DNA of 64,000 bases from Pseudomonas fluorescens (lineage in GTDB: Bacteria > Pseudomonadota > Gammaproteobacteria > Pseudomonadales > Pseudomonadaceae), in contig NZ_CABVHK010000003.1 in the NCBI RefSeq assembly GCF_902497785.1, forward strand, positions 366,887-430,886, in the 5' to 3' direction. A program made the position numbers and the translations under genes. Shown here piece after piece: positions 21,814 to 31,800 of the stretch. The notes below the pieces were generated by a model. That model made no database searches. It saw nothing but the letters and a program-made list of their open reading frames with translations, and had not been told where the DNA came from. How positions within the stretch are numbered: the stretch's first letter is position 1; the number at the start of each line of letters is the position of its first letter.

Positions 21814-23271
21814 TCAGAGCAGCACCACGTCGTATTGTTCCTGGGAATACATGGTTTCCACCTGGAACCGAATGGTGCGCCCGATAAAACCTTCGAGCTC
21901 GGCAACGTTGCCGGACTCTTCATCCAGCAAACGGTCGACGACTTTCTGGTTCGCCAATACACGATAGCCTTCCGCCTGATAGGCGCGCGCCTCGCGGAGG
22001 ATTTCCCGGAAAATTTCGTAGCAAACGGTTTCCGGGGTCTTGAGCTTGCCGCGGCCCTGGCAGCTGCTGCACGGTTCGCACAGCACTTGTTCAAGGCTTT
22101 CACGGGTGCGCTTGCGGGTCATCTGCACCAGGCCCAACTCGGTGATGCCGATGATGTTGGTCTTGGCGTGATCACGCTCCAGCTGTTTCTCGAGCGTGCG
22201 CAACACCTGACGCTGGTGCTCTTCGTCTTCCATGTCGATGAAGTCGATGATGATGATCCCGCCCAGATTGCGCAGGCGCAGTTGGCGCGCGATGGCGGTG
22301 GCGGCTTCGAGGTTGGTCTTGAAAATGGTTTCTTCGAGGTTGCGATGGCCGACGAACGCCCCGGTGTTAACGTCGATGGTGCTCATGGCTTCCGCCGGAT
22401 CGACCACCAGATAGCCACCGGACTTCAGCGGCACTTTACGTTCCAGGGCTTTCTGGATTTCGTCTTCGACGCCGTACAGGTCGAAGATTGGCCGCTCGCC
22501 CGGGTAATGCTCAAGACGATCGGCGATTTCCGGCATCAGTTCGGCGACGAACTGTGTGGTTTTCTGGAAAGTCTCCCGGGAGTCGATGCGAATTTTCTCG
22601 ATCTTCGGGCTCACCAGGTCGCGCAAGGTGCGCAATGCCAGGCCCAGGTCTTCATAGATCACACTGGGCGCGCCGATGGTCTTGATCTGTTCGTTGATCT
22701 GATCCCAGAGTCGGCGCAGGTAGCGGATGTCCATGAGGATTTCATCGGCTCCGGCCCCTTCGGCAGCGGTGCGCAGGATAAATCCACCGACTTCCTGGAT
22801 GCCTTCTTTGGCCACGCAGTCGGTGACCACTTGCTTGAGGCGTTCGCGCTCGCCTTCGTCTTCGATCTTCAACGAAATCCCGACGTGCGCGGTGCGCGGC
22901 ATGTACACCAGATACCGCGAGGGAATCGACAGCTGAGTGGTCAGGCGTGCGCCTTTGGAACCGATCGGGTCCTTGGTGACTTGCACCACCAGGCTCTGCC
23001 CCTCGTGCACCAATGCGCTGATGCTCTCGACCGAAGAGCCTTCCCGCAAGGAAATCTCCGAGGCATGAATGAACGCGGCGCGATCCAGGCCGATATCGAC
23101 AAAAGCCGCCTGCATGCCTGGCAAGACCCGCACGACCTTGCCTTTATAGATGTTGCCGACGATTCCGCGTTTTTGCGTGCGCTCGACGTGGACCTCTTGC
23201 AGAACACCGTTTTCAACCACCGCCACGCGCGATTCCATCGGCGTGATGTTGATCAGGATCTCTTCACTCAT
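21814..23271 (-). CDS. rng: Ribonuclease G
   Basis: A 485-residue endoribonuclease starting MSEEILINITPMESRVA. An S1 domain lies near residues 35-120, and the DNase I-like catalytic region contains IDVNTG and IDFIDMEDEEHQ with the metal-binding aspartates. The Zn-link CxxC (CEPCSSCQGRG) is near residue 400. It matures the 5' end of 16S rRNA and degrades some mRNAs. A GTG nine codons upstream is in frame, but the ATG gives the conserved N-terminus. Between maf and yhdP. Confidence 0.95.
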   Translation of the reverse strand: MSEEILINITPMESRVAVVENGVLQEVHVERTQKRGIVGNIYKGKVVRVLPGMQAAFVDIGLDRAAFIHASEISLREGSSVESISALVHEGQSLVVQVTKDPIGSKGARLTTQLSIPSRYLVYMPRTAHVGISLKIEDEGERERLKQVVTDCVAKEGIQEVGGFILRTAAEGAGADEILMDIRYLRRLWDQINEQIKTIGAPSVIYEDLGLALRTLRDLVSPKIEKIRIDSRETFQKTTQFVAELMPEIADRLEHYPGERPIFDLYGVEDEIQKALERKVPLKSGGYLVVDPAEAMSTIDVNTGAFVGHRNLEETIFKTNLEAATAIARQLRLRNLGGIIIIDFIDMEDEEHQRQVLRTLEKQLERDHAKTNIIGITELGLVQMTRKRTRESLEQVLCEPCSSCQGRGKLKTPETVCYEIFREILREARAYQAEGYRVLANQKVVDRLLDEESGNVAELEGFIGRTIRFQVETMYSQEQYDVVLL

Positions 23272-23328
23272 GGCAGGGTCTCGTTCAGGCATGTTCACGA
23301 TAATGGCCGCATCTTGTCAGTACGACGC

Positions 23329-23928
23329 TCAGCGCGCGTTAAGGGTTTGCCAACAGGGTATGCCGAAATGCCCGAGCAGCTCAGCGGTTTCGCACAGTGG
23401 CAGTCCGACCACCGCCGAATAGCTGCCAATGAGCCCGGCGACAAACACCGCGCCCAGGCCTTGAATGCCGTAGCCACCGGCCTTGTCCCGCGGTTCGCCG
23501 CTGGCCCAGTAGGCCGCCGCTTCGTCGGCACCAATAGGACGAAACCGCACCAGACTGCGCACCACACGCGACTCGCAACGCTCGCCGTCCAGTACCGCGA
23601 TGGCGGTCAGCACTTCATGCTCTTGCCCTGCCAACATCATAAGCATGGCGCACGCGTCAGCTTCGTCCACCGGTTTGCCAAGAATTTTGCCGTCGAGCAC
23701 TACGGCGGTGTCGGCACCGAGCACGCAAAACCCGGCGTCGGACACAACCGTGGCGCGCCCGGCTTCAGCCTTGCCGCGCGCGAGACGCTCGACATAGGCC
23801 GAGGGCGATTCATGATTCAAAGGGGTTTCATCGATGTCCGCGCTGATGGCGGAGAACGGCACGCCGATCTGCGTCAGCAGTTCACGCCGACGCGGCGAGC
23901 CAGAGGCCAGATAAAGCTGTTTCATCAA
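23329..23928 (-). CDS. maf: Maf-type nucleotide pyrophosphatase
   Basis: A 199-residue Maf protein with the N-terminal [15 protein letters not shown], the catalytic [16 protein letters not shown] and the later [14 protein letters not shown]. Maf proteins of the YhdE type hydrolyse dTTP and UTP, and so prevent incorporation of modified nucleotides. It lies between mreD and rng on the same strand. The position directly after mreBCD is typical of YhdE. Confidence 0.94.
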   Translation of the reverse strand: MMKQLYLASGSPRRRELLTQIGVPFSAISADIDETPLNHESPSAYVERLARGKAEAGRATVVSDAGFCVLGADTAVVLDGKILGKPVDEADACAMLMMLAGQEHEVLTAIAVLDGERCESRVVRSLVRFRPIGADEAAAYWASGEPRDKAGGYGIQGLGAVFVAGLIGSYSAVVGLPLCETAELLGHFGIPCWQTLNAR

Positions 23929-23970
23929 GACATCTCCCTTGTCGAGGTTATGGGCAAATGCCTGACCGGT

Positions 23971-24462
23971 TTAATTGATTTTGTAGCGCCGACGCAGACC
24001 ACGCAAACCGAAGCTGATCCACGGCCAGAGCAGTGCACTGACCAGCGCCGGCAAGACCAGCGCCAGCGTTGGCTGACGATTGCCGGTCAGGGCGCTGAGC
24101 CAGAGTTGAACCAGCTGCGCGAGGCCGAAAATCACCAGAATCACCAGGCTCTGTTGCCACATCGGGAACATGCGCAGGCGCTGTTGCAGCGACAGCACCA
24201 GGAAGGTGATCAGCGTCAGGATCAACGCGTTCTGTCCCAACAGCGTGCCGTAGAGCACGTCTTCGGCCAGGCCAAGGCACCACGCGGTGACCATGCCGAC
24301 TTTTTGCGGCAAGGCCAGTGCCCAGAATGCCAGCAGCAAGGCCAGCCACAGCGGGCGCAGGATTTCCATGAACTGCGGCAGCGGCGAAACGCTGAGCAGC
24401 ATGCCGACGGCGAACGTCAACCAGACGACCCAGCCGTTTCGGGAGGCGGTAGCGCCGACCAT
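23971..24462 (-). CDS. mreD: Rod-shape-determining membrane protein MreD
   Basis: A 163-residue hydrophobic protein with about five membrane segments, starting MVGATASRNGWVVWLTF. It belongs to the elongasome with MreB, MreC, RodA and PBP2. Its start codon overlaps the mreC stop. Family motif near residue 75: WCLGLAEDVLYGTLLGQNAL, which is the conserved region of MreD. Confidence 0.94.
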   Translation of the reverse strand: MVGATASRNGWVVWLTFAVGMLLSVSPLPQFMEILRPLWLALLLAFWALALPQKVGMVTAWCLGLAEDVLYGTLLGQNALILTLITFLVLSLQQRLRMFPMWQQSLVILVIFGLAQLVQLWLSALTGNRQPTLALVLPALVSALLWPWISFGLRGLRRRYKIN

Positions 24463-25535
24463 TATTCTCTTCCCCCAGGGATGGCCGGCGCGGAAGCTGG
24501 CGGCTTGGCAGCAGGTTTCACGACGGCGGGTTGGGCAGCGGGCGGCTTGGCGGCGGCAGGTTTCGCGGCGGCGGGTGCAGGTGCGGGTGCAGGTGCCGGC
24601 ACCGCAGTCACCGGCGCGGCGGGCGCCGCTACGGCAGCCGGGATGATCGCGGCGGGCTTGTACACCGCCGGTGGAATCATCGGGCCGCCGCCATGCTGGT
24701 CCAGCGCTTCCTGAGCCTGAGCGGCTTCGTTGGCACGCTCTTCGGCGGTGCGGCTGTCAGTAAATACCAGCAACAGGTAACGGCTGCGGTTCAACGCGGC
24801 CGTCGGTACGGCGCGGACAATCGCAAATGGCTGGCCGGAGTCGTGAATCACTTCCTTGACCGTCGCCACCGGATAACCCGCCGGGAACCGCTGGCCGAGA
24901 CCGGAGCTCACCAGCAGATCGCCTTCCTTGATGTCCGCCGTGTCGGCAACGTGACGCAATTCCAGGCGTTCCGGGTTACCGGTGCCGCTGGCGATCGCCC
25001 GCAAACCGTTACGGTTCACCTGCACCGGAATGCTGTGAGTGGTATCGGTCAGCAGCAGCACGCGGGAGGTGTACGGCATCAACTCGACCACCTGCCCCAT
25101 CAGGCCGCGGGCATCGAGCACCGGCTGACCGAGGACCACACCGTCGCGTTCACCCTTGTTGATGATGATGCGGTGGGTGAAGGGGTTGGGGTCCATGCCG
25201 ATCAACTCGGCCACTTCGACCTTTTCGTTGACCAGCGCGGAAGAATTGAGCAACTCGCGCAGCCGAACGTTCTGCTCGGTGAGGGCGGCAAGCTTTTGCA
25301 TGCGGCCTTGCAACAGCAGGTTTTCGGTCTTGAGTTTTTCGTTTTCGGCGACCAGTTCGGTACGGCTGCCAAACTGGCTGGCCACACCTTGCCATAGCCG
25401 CTGCGGCAGGTCCGTGATCCAGTAAGACTGCATCAGCACCAGCGACATCTGGCTACGCACTGGCTTGAGCAGTGTGAAGCGGGCATCGACCACCATCAGC
25501 GCGACCGATAGCACGACCAGCACCAACAAGCGCAC
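24462..25535 (-). CDS. mreC: Rod-shape-determining protein MreC
   Basis: At least 357 residues: membrane anchor (RLLVLVVLSVALMVVDARF), coiled coil (about 60-100, ELVAENEKLKTENLLLQGRM), then the two beta domains of MreC. The C-terminal ~70 residues are Ala/Pro-rich, low-complexity (PAPAPAPAAAKPAAAKPPA), common in Pseudomonas. MreC bridges MreB and PBP2. The coordinates use the GTG at 25535, the first usual start in frame. However, 12 further codons upstream (KPLFTKGPSLG between) read like real protein and an ATT codon at 25571 follows a strong ribosome-binding site, so the true protein is probably longer. See the separate site entry. Confidence 0.93.
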   Translation of the reverse strand: MRLLVLVVLSVALMVVDARFTLLKPVRSQMSLVLMQSYWITDLPQRLWQGVASQFGSRTELVAENEKLKTENLLLQGRMQKLAALTEQNVRLRELLNSSALVNEKVEVAELIGMDPNPFTHRIIINKGERDGVVLGQPVLDARGLMGQVVELMPYTSRVLLLTDTTHSIPVQVNRNGLRAIASGTGNPERLELRHVADTADIKEGDLLVSSGLGQRFPAGYPVATVKEVIHDSGQPFAIVRAVPTAALNRSRYLLLVFTDSRTAEERANEAAQAQEALDQHGGGPMIPPAVYKPAAIIPAAVAAPAAPVTAVPAPAPAPAPAAAKPAAAKPPAAQPAVVKPAAKPPASAPAIPGGRE

Positions 25536-25568
25536 GCCCAGTGAAGGCCCTTTGGTGAAAAGCGGTTT

Positions 25569-25585
25569 AATAAGCCGCTCCTCCC
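25569..25585 (-). promoter_or_regulatory. mreC: Strong ribosome-binding site before a probable ATT start of mreC
   Basis: On the minus strand GGGAGGAG (25585-25578) is followed after 6 bases by ATT (25571-25569), in frame with mreC. The encoded extension fM-KPLFTKGPSLGV gives the basic cytoplasmic tail expected before the MreC anchor. The first ordinary start, GTG at 25535, has no Shine-Dalgarno match. ATT starts are rare and known for infC and pcnB. Confidence 0.6.
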
Positions 25586-25653
25586 AGGCAAATGTTTTGT
25601 TTATTCATACGGCAGACCGGCCTGGATGCAGACTGACAGAAGATAAACGCCAA

Positions 25654-25679
25654 CAGGCAGCACTGCAAAGTGCTGCCTG
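25654..25679 (-). promoter_or_regulatory. Stem-loop in the mreB-mreC gap
   Basis: Perfect 11-base arms CAGGCAGCACT and AGTGCTGCCTG with a 4-base loop, just after the mreB stop. No T run follows on the minus strand, so it is not a standard terminator. It may stabilise the mreB mRNA or lower read-through into mreC, whose product is needed in smaller amounts (inference). Confidence 0.55.
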
Positions 25680-25710
25680 CGCGCCAACAGCATAGAGGCA
25701 ACCCAACGAC

Positions 25711-26760
<1,050 letters not shown>

Positions 26761-26962
26761 CTAGGCAACGCGTGGGTAAAAAAGTGCGGCAAACTCTAAC
26801 AACGACAGGGATTTTGGGCAAGGCGCCAATATGTTAAATTGGCCGCTTTTCTGTGCACCAACCCCCACAATCGCGGCCTTATGACCGTAGAAATGCGGTA
26901 GTGTTCCGACAATCTAACACACGGATAGCATCCGTTCTGTTTTCCTTCCACTGGAGAATCCC

Positions 26963-27250
26963 ATGACGCTTGAACGCTCCGACGTGGAAAAAATCGCACA
27001 TCTGGCCTGTCTTGGCCTCAATGATGCCGATCTTCCACACATCACTTCGGCCCTGAACAGCATTCTGGGACTGGTCGACGAAATGCAGGCGGTCAATACC
27101 GACGGTATCGAGCCGCTCGCCCACCCACTGGAAGCCAGCCAGCGCCTGCGTGCAGACGTCGTGACCGAGACCAATCATCGCGAGGCTTATCAGTCCATCG
27201 CACCAGCGGTCGAAAACGGCCTGTACCTGGTTCCGAAAGTCATCGACTAA
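26963..27250 (+). CDS. gatC: Glutamyl-tRNA(Gln)/aspartyl-tRNA(Asn) amidotransferase subunit C
   Basis: A 95-residue GatC starting [19 protein letters not shown], with the conserved VEPLAHP-like phrase [10 protein letters not shown] near residue 50. GatC wraps GatA and stabilises the GatCAB complex that makes Asn-tRNA(Asn) or Gln-tRNA(Gln) by transamidation. It leads the gatCAB operon and is divergent from mreB. Confidence 0.96.
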   Translation: MTLERSDVEKIAHLACLGLNDADLPHITSALNSILGLVDEMQAVNTDGIEPLAHPLEASQRLRADVVTETNHREAYQSIAPAVENGLYLVPKVID

Positions 27251-27266
27251 AGGGAAAGAGCCTGCA

Positions 27267-28718
27267 ATGCATCAATTGACTCTGGCCGAGATCGCCCGCG
27301 GACTCGCCGACAAAAAGTTTTCTTCCGAAGAGCTGACCAAAACCCTGCTGGCGCGTATCGCGCAGCTTGATCCTCAGCTCAACAGTTTCATCAGCCTCAC
27401 CGAAGACCTGGCGCTCCAGCAGGCGAAAGCCGCTGACGCACGCCGGGCCAATGGTGAGAGCGGCGCCCTGCTCGGCGCGCCGATTGCCCACAAAGACCTG
27501 TTTTGCACCCAAGGCATCCGCACCAGCTGCGGCTCGAAAATGCTCGACAACTTCAAGGCACCGTACGACGCCACCGTCGTCGCCAAACTGGCGAGCGCCG
27601 GCGCGGTCACGCTGGGCAAGACCAACATGGACGAATTCGCCATGGGTTCGGCCAACGAGTCGAGCTACTACGGCGCGGTCAAAAACCCGTGGAACCTCGA
27701 ACACGTTCCGGGCGGCTCGTCCGGTGGCTCCGCTGCGGCCGTGGCCGCTCGCCTGCTGCCGGCCGCCACCGCGACCGACACCGGCGGCTCGATTCGCCAG
27801 CCCGCTGCGTTCACCAACCTCACCGGCCTGAAACCGACGTACGGTCGAGTTTCACGTTGGGGCATGATCGCTTACGCCTCCAGCCTCGATCAGGGCGGCC
27901 CGTTGGCGCGCACCGCCGAAGACTGCGCCATCCTGCTGCAAGGCATGGCCGGCTTCGACGCCAATGACTCCACCAGCATCGACGAGCCCGTGCCGGATTA
28001 CAGCGCGAGCCTCAACGACTCGCTCAAAGGCCTGCGCATCGGCGTGCCGAAGGAATACTTCAGCGCCGGTCTCGACCCACGTATCGCCGAGCTGATCCAC
28101 CACAGCATCAAGGAGCTGGAAAAGCTCGGTGCCGTGATCAAGGAAATCAGCCTGCCGAACATGCAGCACGCGATTCCTGCGTACTACGTGATCGCCCCGG
28201 CGGAAGCCTCGTCCAACCTGTCGCGGTTCGACGGCGTGCGTTTCGGTCATCGCTGCGCAGACCCGAAGAATCTTGAAGACCTGTACAAGCGTTCCCGTGG
28301 CGAAGGTTTCGGCGCGGAAGTGCAGCGCCGGATCATGGTCGGCGCCTACGCGCTGTCGGCCGGCTACTACGACGCCTACTACCTGAAGGCGCAGAAGATC
28401 CGCCGCCTGGTGAAGAACGACTTCATGGCCGCCTTCAACGAGGTCGACATCATCCTCGGCCCGACCACGCCCAACCCGGCCTGGAAACTCGGCGCGAAGA
28501 ACAGCGACCCGGTGGCTGCCTACCTGGAAGACGTCTACACCATCACCGCCAACCTCGCCGGCCTACCGGGCTTGTCCATGCCTGCCGGTTTCGTCGATGG
28601 CCTGCCGGTCGGCGTGCAACTGCTTGCTCCGTATTTCCAGGAGGGCCGCTTGCTCAACGTTGCGCACCAGTATCAGCTCAACACTGACTGGCACACCCGC
28701 ACCCCAACCGGCTTCTGA
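27267..28718 (+). CDS. gatA: Aspartyl/glutamyl-tRNA amidotransferase subunit A
   Basis: A 483-residue amidase-signature enzyme that releases ammonia from glutamine for GatB. The Ser-cisSer-Lys triad is visible: Lys76 (APIAHKDLF), Ser151 ([10 protein letters not shown]) and Ser175 ([11 protein letters not shown]). Starts 16 bases after gatC and ends 10 bases before gatB. Confidence 0.98.
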   Translation: MHQLTLAEIARGLADKKFSSEELTKTLLARIAQLDPQLNSFISLTEDLALQQAKAADARRANGESGALLGAPIAHKDLFCTQGIRTSCGSKMLDNFKAPYDATVVAKLASAGAVTLGKTNMDEFAMGSANESSYYGAVKNPWNLEHVPGGSSGGSAAAVAARLLPAATATDTGGSIRQPAAFTNLTGLKPTYGRVSRWGMIAYASSLDQGGPLARTAEDCAILLQGMAGFDANDSTSIDEPVPDYSASLNDSLKGLRIGVPKEYFSAGLDPRIAELIHHSIKELEKLGAVIKEISLPNMQHAIPAYYVIAPAEASSNLSRFDGVRFGHRCADPKNLEDLYKRSRGEGFGAEVQRRIMVGAYALSAGYYDAYYLKAQKIRRLVKNDFMAAFNEVDIILGPTTPNPAWKLGAKNSDPVAAYLEDVYTITANLAGLPGLSMPAGFVDGLPVGVQLLAPYFQEGRLLNVAHQYQLNTDWHTRTPTGF

Positions 28719-28728
28719 GGAGAAACAC

Positions 28729-30174
28729 ATGCAATGGGAAGTCGTGATCGGGCTGGAGATTCATACCCAGCTCACCACCCGGTCGAAAATCTTTTCCGGT
28801 AGTTCCACCACTTTCGGTTCCGAGCCGAACACCCAGGCCAGCCTGGTTGACCTCGGCATGCCCGGCGTTTTGCCGGTGCTGAACCAGGAGGCGGTGCGCA
28901 TGGCGGTGATGTTCGGTCTGGCTATCGATGCCGAGATCGGCCAGCACAACGTGTTCGCCCGTAAAAACTATTTCTACCCGGACCTGCCCAAGGGCTACCA
29001 GATCAGCCAGATGGAATTGCCGATTGTCGGCAAGGGCCACCTGGACATCGCGCTCGACGACGGCACGATCAAACGTGTTGGCGTGACCCGCGCGCACCTT
29101 GAAGAAGATGCCGGTAAAAGCCTGCACGAAGAGTTCAACGGCGCCACCGGCATCGACCTCAACCGTGCCGGTACGCCGCTGCTGGAAATCGTTTCCGAGC
29201 CCGACATGCGCAGCGCCAAGGAAGCCGTGGCCTACGTCAAGACGATCCACGCACTGGTGCGTTACCTGGGCATCTGCGACGGCAACATGGCCGAAGGTTC
29301 GCTGCGTTGCGATTGCAACGTGTCGATTCGTCCGAAGGGCCAGGTCGAATATGGCACTCGCTGCGAGATCAAGAACGTCAACTCGTTCCGCTTCATCGAG
29401 AAGGCGATCAACAGTGAAGTGCGCCGTCAGATCGAACTGATCGAAGACGGCGGCAAGGTGATCCAGCAGACCCGCCTGTACGATCCGAACAAGGACGAAA
29501 CCCGTCCGATGCGCAGTAAAGAGGAAGCCAACGATTACCGTTACTTCCCGGACCCGGACTTGCTGCCGGTGGTCATCGAAAACTCGTTCCTCGACGAAGT
29601 GCGCGCCACCCTGCCGGAACTGCCGCCGCAGAAACGCGAACGCTTCCAGGCGCAGTTCGGCCTGTCGGTGTACGACGCCAGCGTCCTGGCCACCAGCCGC
29701 GAGCAAGCCGATTACTTCGAGAAAGTCGTGAGCATCAGCGGCGACGCGAAGCTGGCGGCGAACTGGGTGATGGTGGAACTGGGCAGCCTGTTGAACAAAC
29801 AGGGCCTGGACATCGACCAGTCGCCGGTAACCGCCGAGCAATTGGGCGGGATGCTGCTGCGCATCAAGGACAACACCATCTCCGGCAAAATCGCCAAGGT
29901 GGTGTTTGAAGCGATGGCCAACGGCGAAGGCAGCGCGGACGAGATCATCGACAAGCGCGGGCTCAAGCAAGTGACCGACAGCGGCGCGATCTCGGCGGTG
30001 CTGGACGAAATGCTCGCGGCCAACGCCGAGCAGGTCGAACAATACCGCGCGGCAGACGAAGCCAAACGCGGCAAGATGTTCGGCTTCTTCGTCGGCCAGG
30101 CCATGAAAGCCTCCAAAGGCAAGGCCAACCCGCAACAGGTCAACGAACTGCTGAAAAGCAAGCTCGAAGGCTGA
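28729..30174 (+). CDS. gatB: Aspartyl/glutamyl-tRNA amidotransferase subunit B
   Basis: A 481-residue protein starting [20 protein letters not shown], the conserved GatB opening. The kinase/transamidase cradle domain holds the [22 protein letters not shown] region (in parts), and the C-terminal YqeY-like tail domain binds tRNA. GAGGAGAAACAC precedes the ATG at 28729; the longer frame from 28597 overlaps gatA and is not used. Last gene of the operon. Confidence 0.98.
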   Translation: MQWEVVIGLEIHTQLTTRSKIFSGSSTTFGSEPNTQASLVDLGMPGVLPVLNQEAVRMAVMFGLAIDAEIGQHNVFARKNYFYPDLPKGYQISQMELPIVGKGHLDIALDDGTIKRVGVTRAHLEEDAGKSLHEEFNGATGIDLNRAGTPLLEIVSEPDMRSAKEAVAYVKTIHALVRYLGICDGNMAEGSLRCDCNVSIRPKGQVEYGTRCEIKNVNSFRFIEKAINSEVRRQIELIEDGGKVIQQTRLYDPNKDETRPMRSKEEANDYRYFPDPDLLPVVIENSFLDEVRATLPELPPQKRERFQAQFGLSVYDASVLATSREQADYFEKVVSISGDAKLAANWVMVELGSLLNKQGLDIDQSPVTAEQLGGMLLRIKDNTISGKIAKVVFEAMANGEGSADEIIDKRGLKQVTDSGAISAVLDEMLAANAEQVEQYRAADEAKRGKMFGFFVGQAMKASKGKANPQQVNELLKSKLEG

Positions 30175-30181
30175 TGAAAAT

Positions 30182-30206
30182 GGAGCCAGATTTATTGCCT
30201 GGCTCT
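30182..30206 (+). terminator. Possible gatCAB terminator stem-loop
   Basis: GGAGCCAG, a 7-9 base AT-rich loop, then CTGGCTC, right after the gatB stop. There is no T run after it, so termination is uncertain. Confidence 0.35.
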
Positions 30207-30211
30207 ACCCC

Positions 30212-30296
30212 CTGTGGGAGCGAGCCTGCTCGCGATGGAGTGTCAGTCGGCATCAATGTAGCTGACACACCATCGCGAGCAGGCTCGCTCCCACAT
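30212..30296. repeat. REPIN, GTGGGAGCGAGCCTGCTCGCGAT family
   Basis: Inverted arms GTGGGAGCGAGCCTGCTCGC and complement around a loop that itself holds TGTCAG/CTGACA. It fills the gap between gatB and the RlpA-like gene. Nearly the same arms are at 57697-57786. Confidence 0.92.
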
Positions 30297-30316
30297 TTGT
30301 ATGTGGAAACCTCTGA

Positions 30317-30688
30317 ATGAAGCGTCTACTGGGCGCCTGCGCCTTGCTCTCGCTGCTGGCCGGTTGCGCCAGCAACGACATCGTCGATCCACACGGCTAC
30401 GACCAGACGGGCGTGGCGTCCTACTACGGTGCCAAACACCAGGGCAAACGCACCGCCAGTGGCGAGCGTTTCAACAAGAACGCGCTGACCGCCGCCCACC
30501 GCCAACTGCCCTTCGGCACGCGGGTCAAGGTCACTAATTTGAAAAACAACGAGTCCTGCGTCGTCCGCATCAACGATCGCGGGCCGCATACCCGTGGGCG
30601 TTTGATTGACTTGTCGCACGAAGCCGCCGAGCAACTGGGCATGCTCCGTAGCGGCACCGCGCGAGTTCGCGTACAAGCACTGGACTGA
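30317..30688 (+). CDS. Short RlpA-like septal-ring lipoprotein (DPBB domain)
   Basis: A 123-residue lipoprotein: lipobox LLAGC with Cys17, then one double-psi beta-barrel domain of the RlpA type (about residues 35-120). The segment VASYYGAKHQGKRTASGERF, the histidine in AAHRQLPFGTRVKV and the catalytic aspartate in RINDRGPHTRGR are all kept. It may therefore be an active lytic transglycosylase on denuded glycan, but this is inferred from RlpA. Unlike full RlpA it has no SPOR domain. It is an ORF just after gatB, as in P. aeruginosa (PA4485 position). Confidence 0.85.
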   Translation: MKRLLGACALLSLLAGCASNDIVDPHGYDQTGVASYYGAKHQGKRTASGERFNKNALTAAHRQLPFGTRVKVTNLKNNESCVVRINDRGPHTRGRLIDLSHEAAEQLGMLRSGTARVRVQALD

Positions 30689-30738
30689 CCCACGGAGCCC
30701 CGACCATTTTCGGACTTGCCAATTTACCCCTGCTCAGC

Positions 30739-31800
30739 GTGATTGAACTGCTCAGCGGCCTGGTTCTACTGATCGCCGGCGCCGAGCTGATGGTGCGCGC
30801 CGCCGTGCGTGTGGCCGCGCGCCTGCACGTTCGGCCGCTGATCATCGGCCTGACGATTGTGGCCCTCGGCAGCAGCGCGCCGCAGATGGCGGTCAGCCTG
30901 CAAGCCACCCTCACGCAAAACGCCGACATCGCTGTCGGCAGCGTGATCGGCAGCAGCATCTTCAATATCCTCGTCACCCTCGGGCTTTCGGCGCTGATTA
31001 TCCCGCTGCGGGTTTCGCGGCAACTGGTGCGCCTGGATATTCCGCTGATGATCGGCGCCAGCCTGCTGGTGTTCGTGCTGGCGTGGAATGAAGAATTGAC
31101 CCGCACCGACGGCGTGATCCTGCTGACGGCACTGGTGCTGTATCTCGGCTTGTTGCTGCGCCAGTCCCGGCATTCGGCTCGCCCGCAAACCCAACCGCAG
31201 GTCGGCCCCGAAGTCCCCTGGATCAGCAGTTTGCTGATGATCGTCGCCGGGCTCGCGATGCTGATCTACGCCGGGCATTTGCTGTTGGGTGCGGCCGTAT
31301 CGGTGGCCACGGATCTGGGGTTGTCGGAGCGAATCATCGGCCTGACCATCGTTGCCGCCAGCACCTCGCTGCCGGTGCTGGCGACGTCGTTGATTGCGGC
31401 GTTGCGCGGTCAGCGCGAGATCGCCGTGGGCAACGTGATCGGCAGCAACCTGTTCAACCTGCTGGGCGTGCTCGGTGTGACCGCACTGATCGCGCCGGCG
31501 CCGCTGTCGGTTTCACCCAATGCCCTGGATTTCGACTTGCCAGTGATGCTCGGTGTCGCGGCGCTGTGCCTGCCGGTGTTTTATTCCGGCTATCGGTTGA
31601 CCCGCGCCGAAGGTCTGCTGTTTTTGGGTTTGTACCTGGCTTACGGTCTGCACGTGGTGTCGTTTACCACCGGCATGCCGCTGGCCGGCAAGCTTGAACA
31701 CCTGATGCTGCTTTTCGTCCTGCCCGCGCTCGTGGCGTTTCTGCTGTTCACGTCACTGCGCGCCTGGCGTCGCCAACACCACAAGAAGGAATTGCCATGA
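30739..31800 (+). CDS. Sodium/calcium exchanger-family membrane protein (YrbG-like), atypical
   Basis: About 353 residues, ten or so membrane segments in two inverted halves, each with a Na_Ca_ex domain. The alpha-repeat motifs read ALGSSAPQMAVS in the first half and ASTSLPVLATS in the second. Canonical exchangers have Glu in both (GTSLPE); here they are Gln and Val, so a classical Na+/Ca2+ exchange role is doubtful. The GTG at 30739 has no ribosome-binding site; an in-frame ATT at 30706 has GGAG eight bases upstream, so the N-terminus is unsure. Its 3' end overlaps the next gene (ATGA). Confidence 0.8.
   Translation: MIELLSGLVLLIAGAELMVRAAVRVAARLHVRPLIIGLTIVALGSSAPQMAVSLQATLTQNADIAVGSVIGSSIFNILVTLGLSALIIPLRVSRQLVRLDIPLMIGASLLVFVLAWNEELTRTDGVILLTALVLYLGLLLRQSRHSARPQTQPQVGPEVPWISSLLMIVAGLAMLIYAGHLLLGAAVSVATDLGLSERIIGLTIVAASTSLPVLATSLIAALRGQREIAVGNVIGSNLFNLLGVLGVTALIAPAPLSVSPNALDFDLPVMLGVAALCLPVFYSGYRLTRAEGLLFLGLYLAYGLHVVSFTTGMPLAGKLEHLMLLFVLPALVAFLLFTSLRAWRRQHHKKELP

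Noticed and set aside
21277..24714. A plus-strand frame of 1145 codons
   Set aside because: It lies antisense to yhdP (part), rng, maf and mreD/C, all with clear family motifs. Its composition is that of a GC-rich shadow frame.
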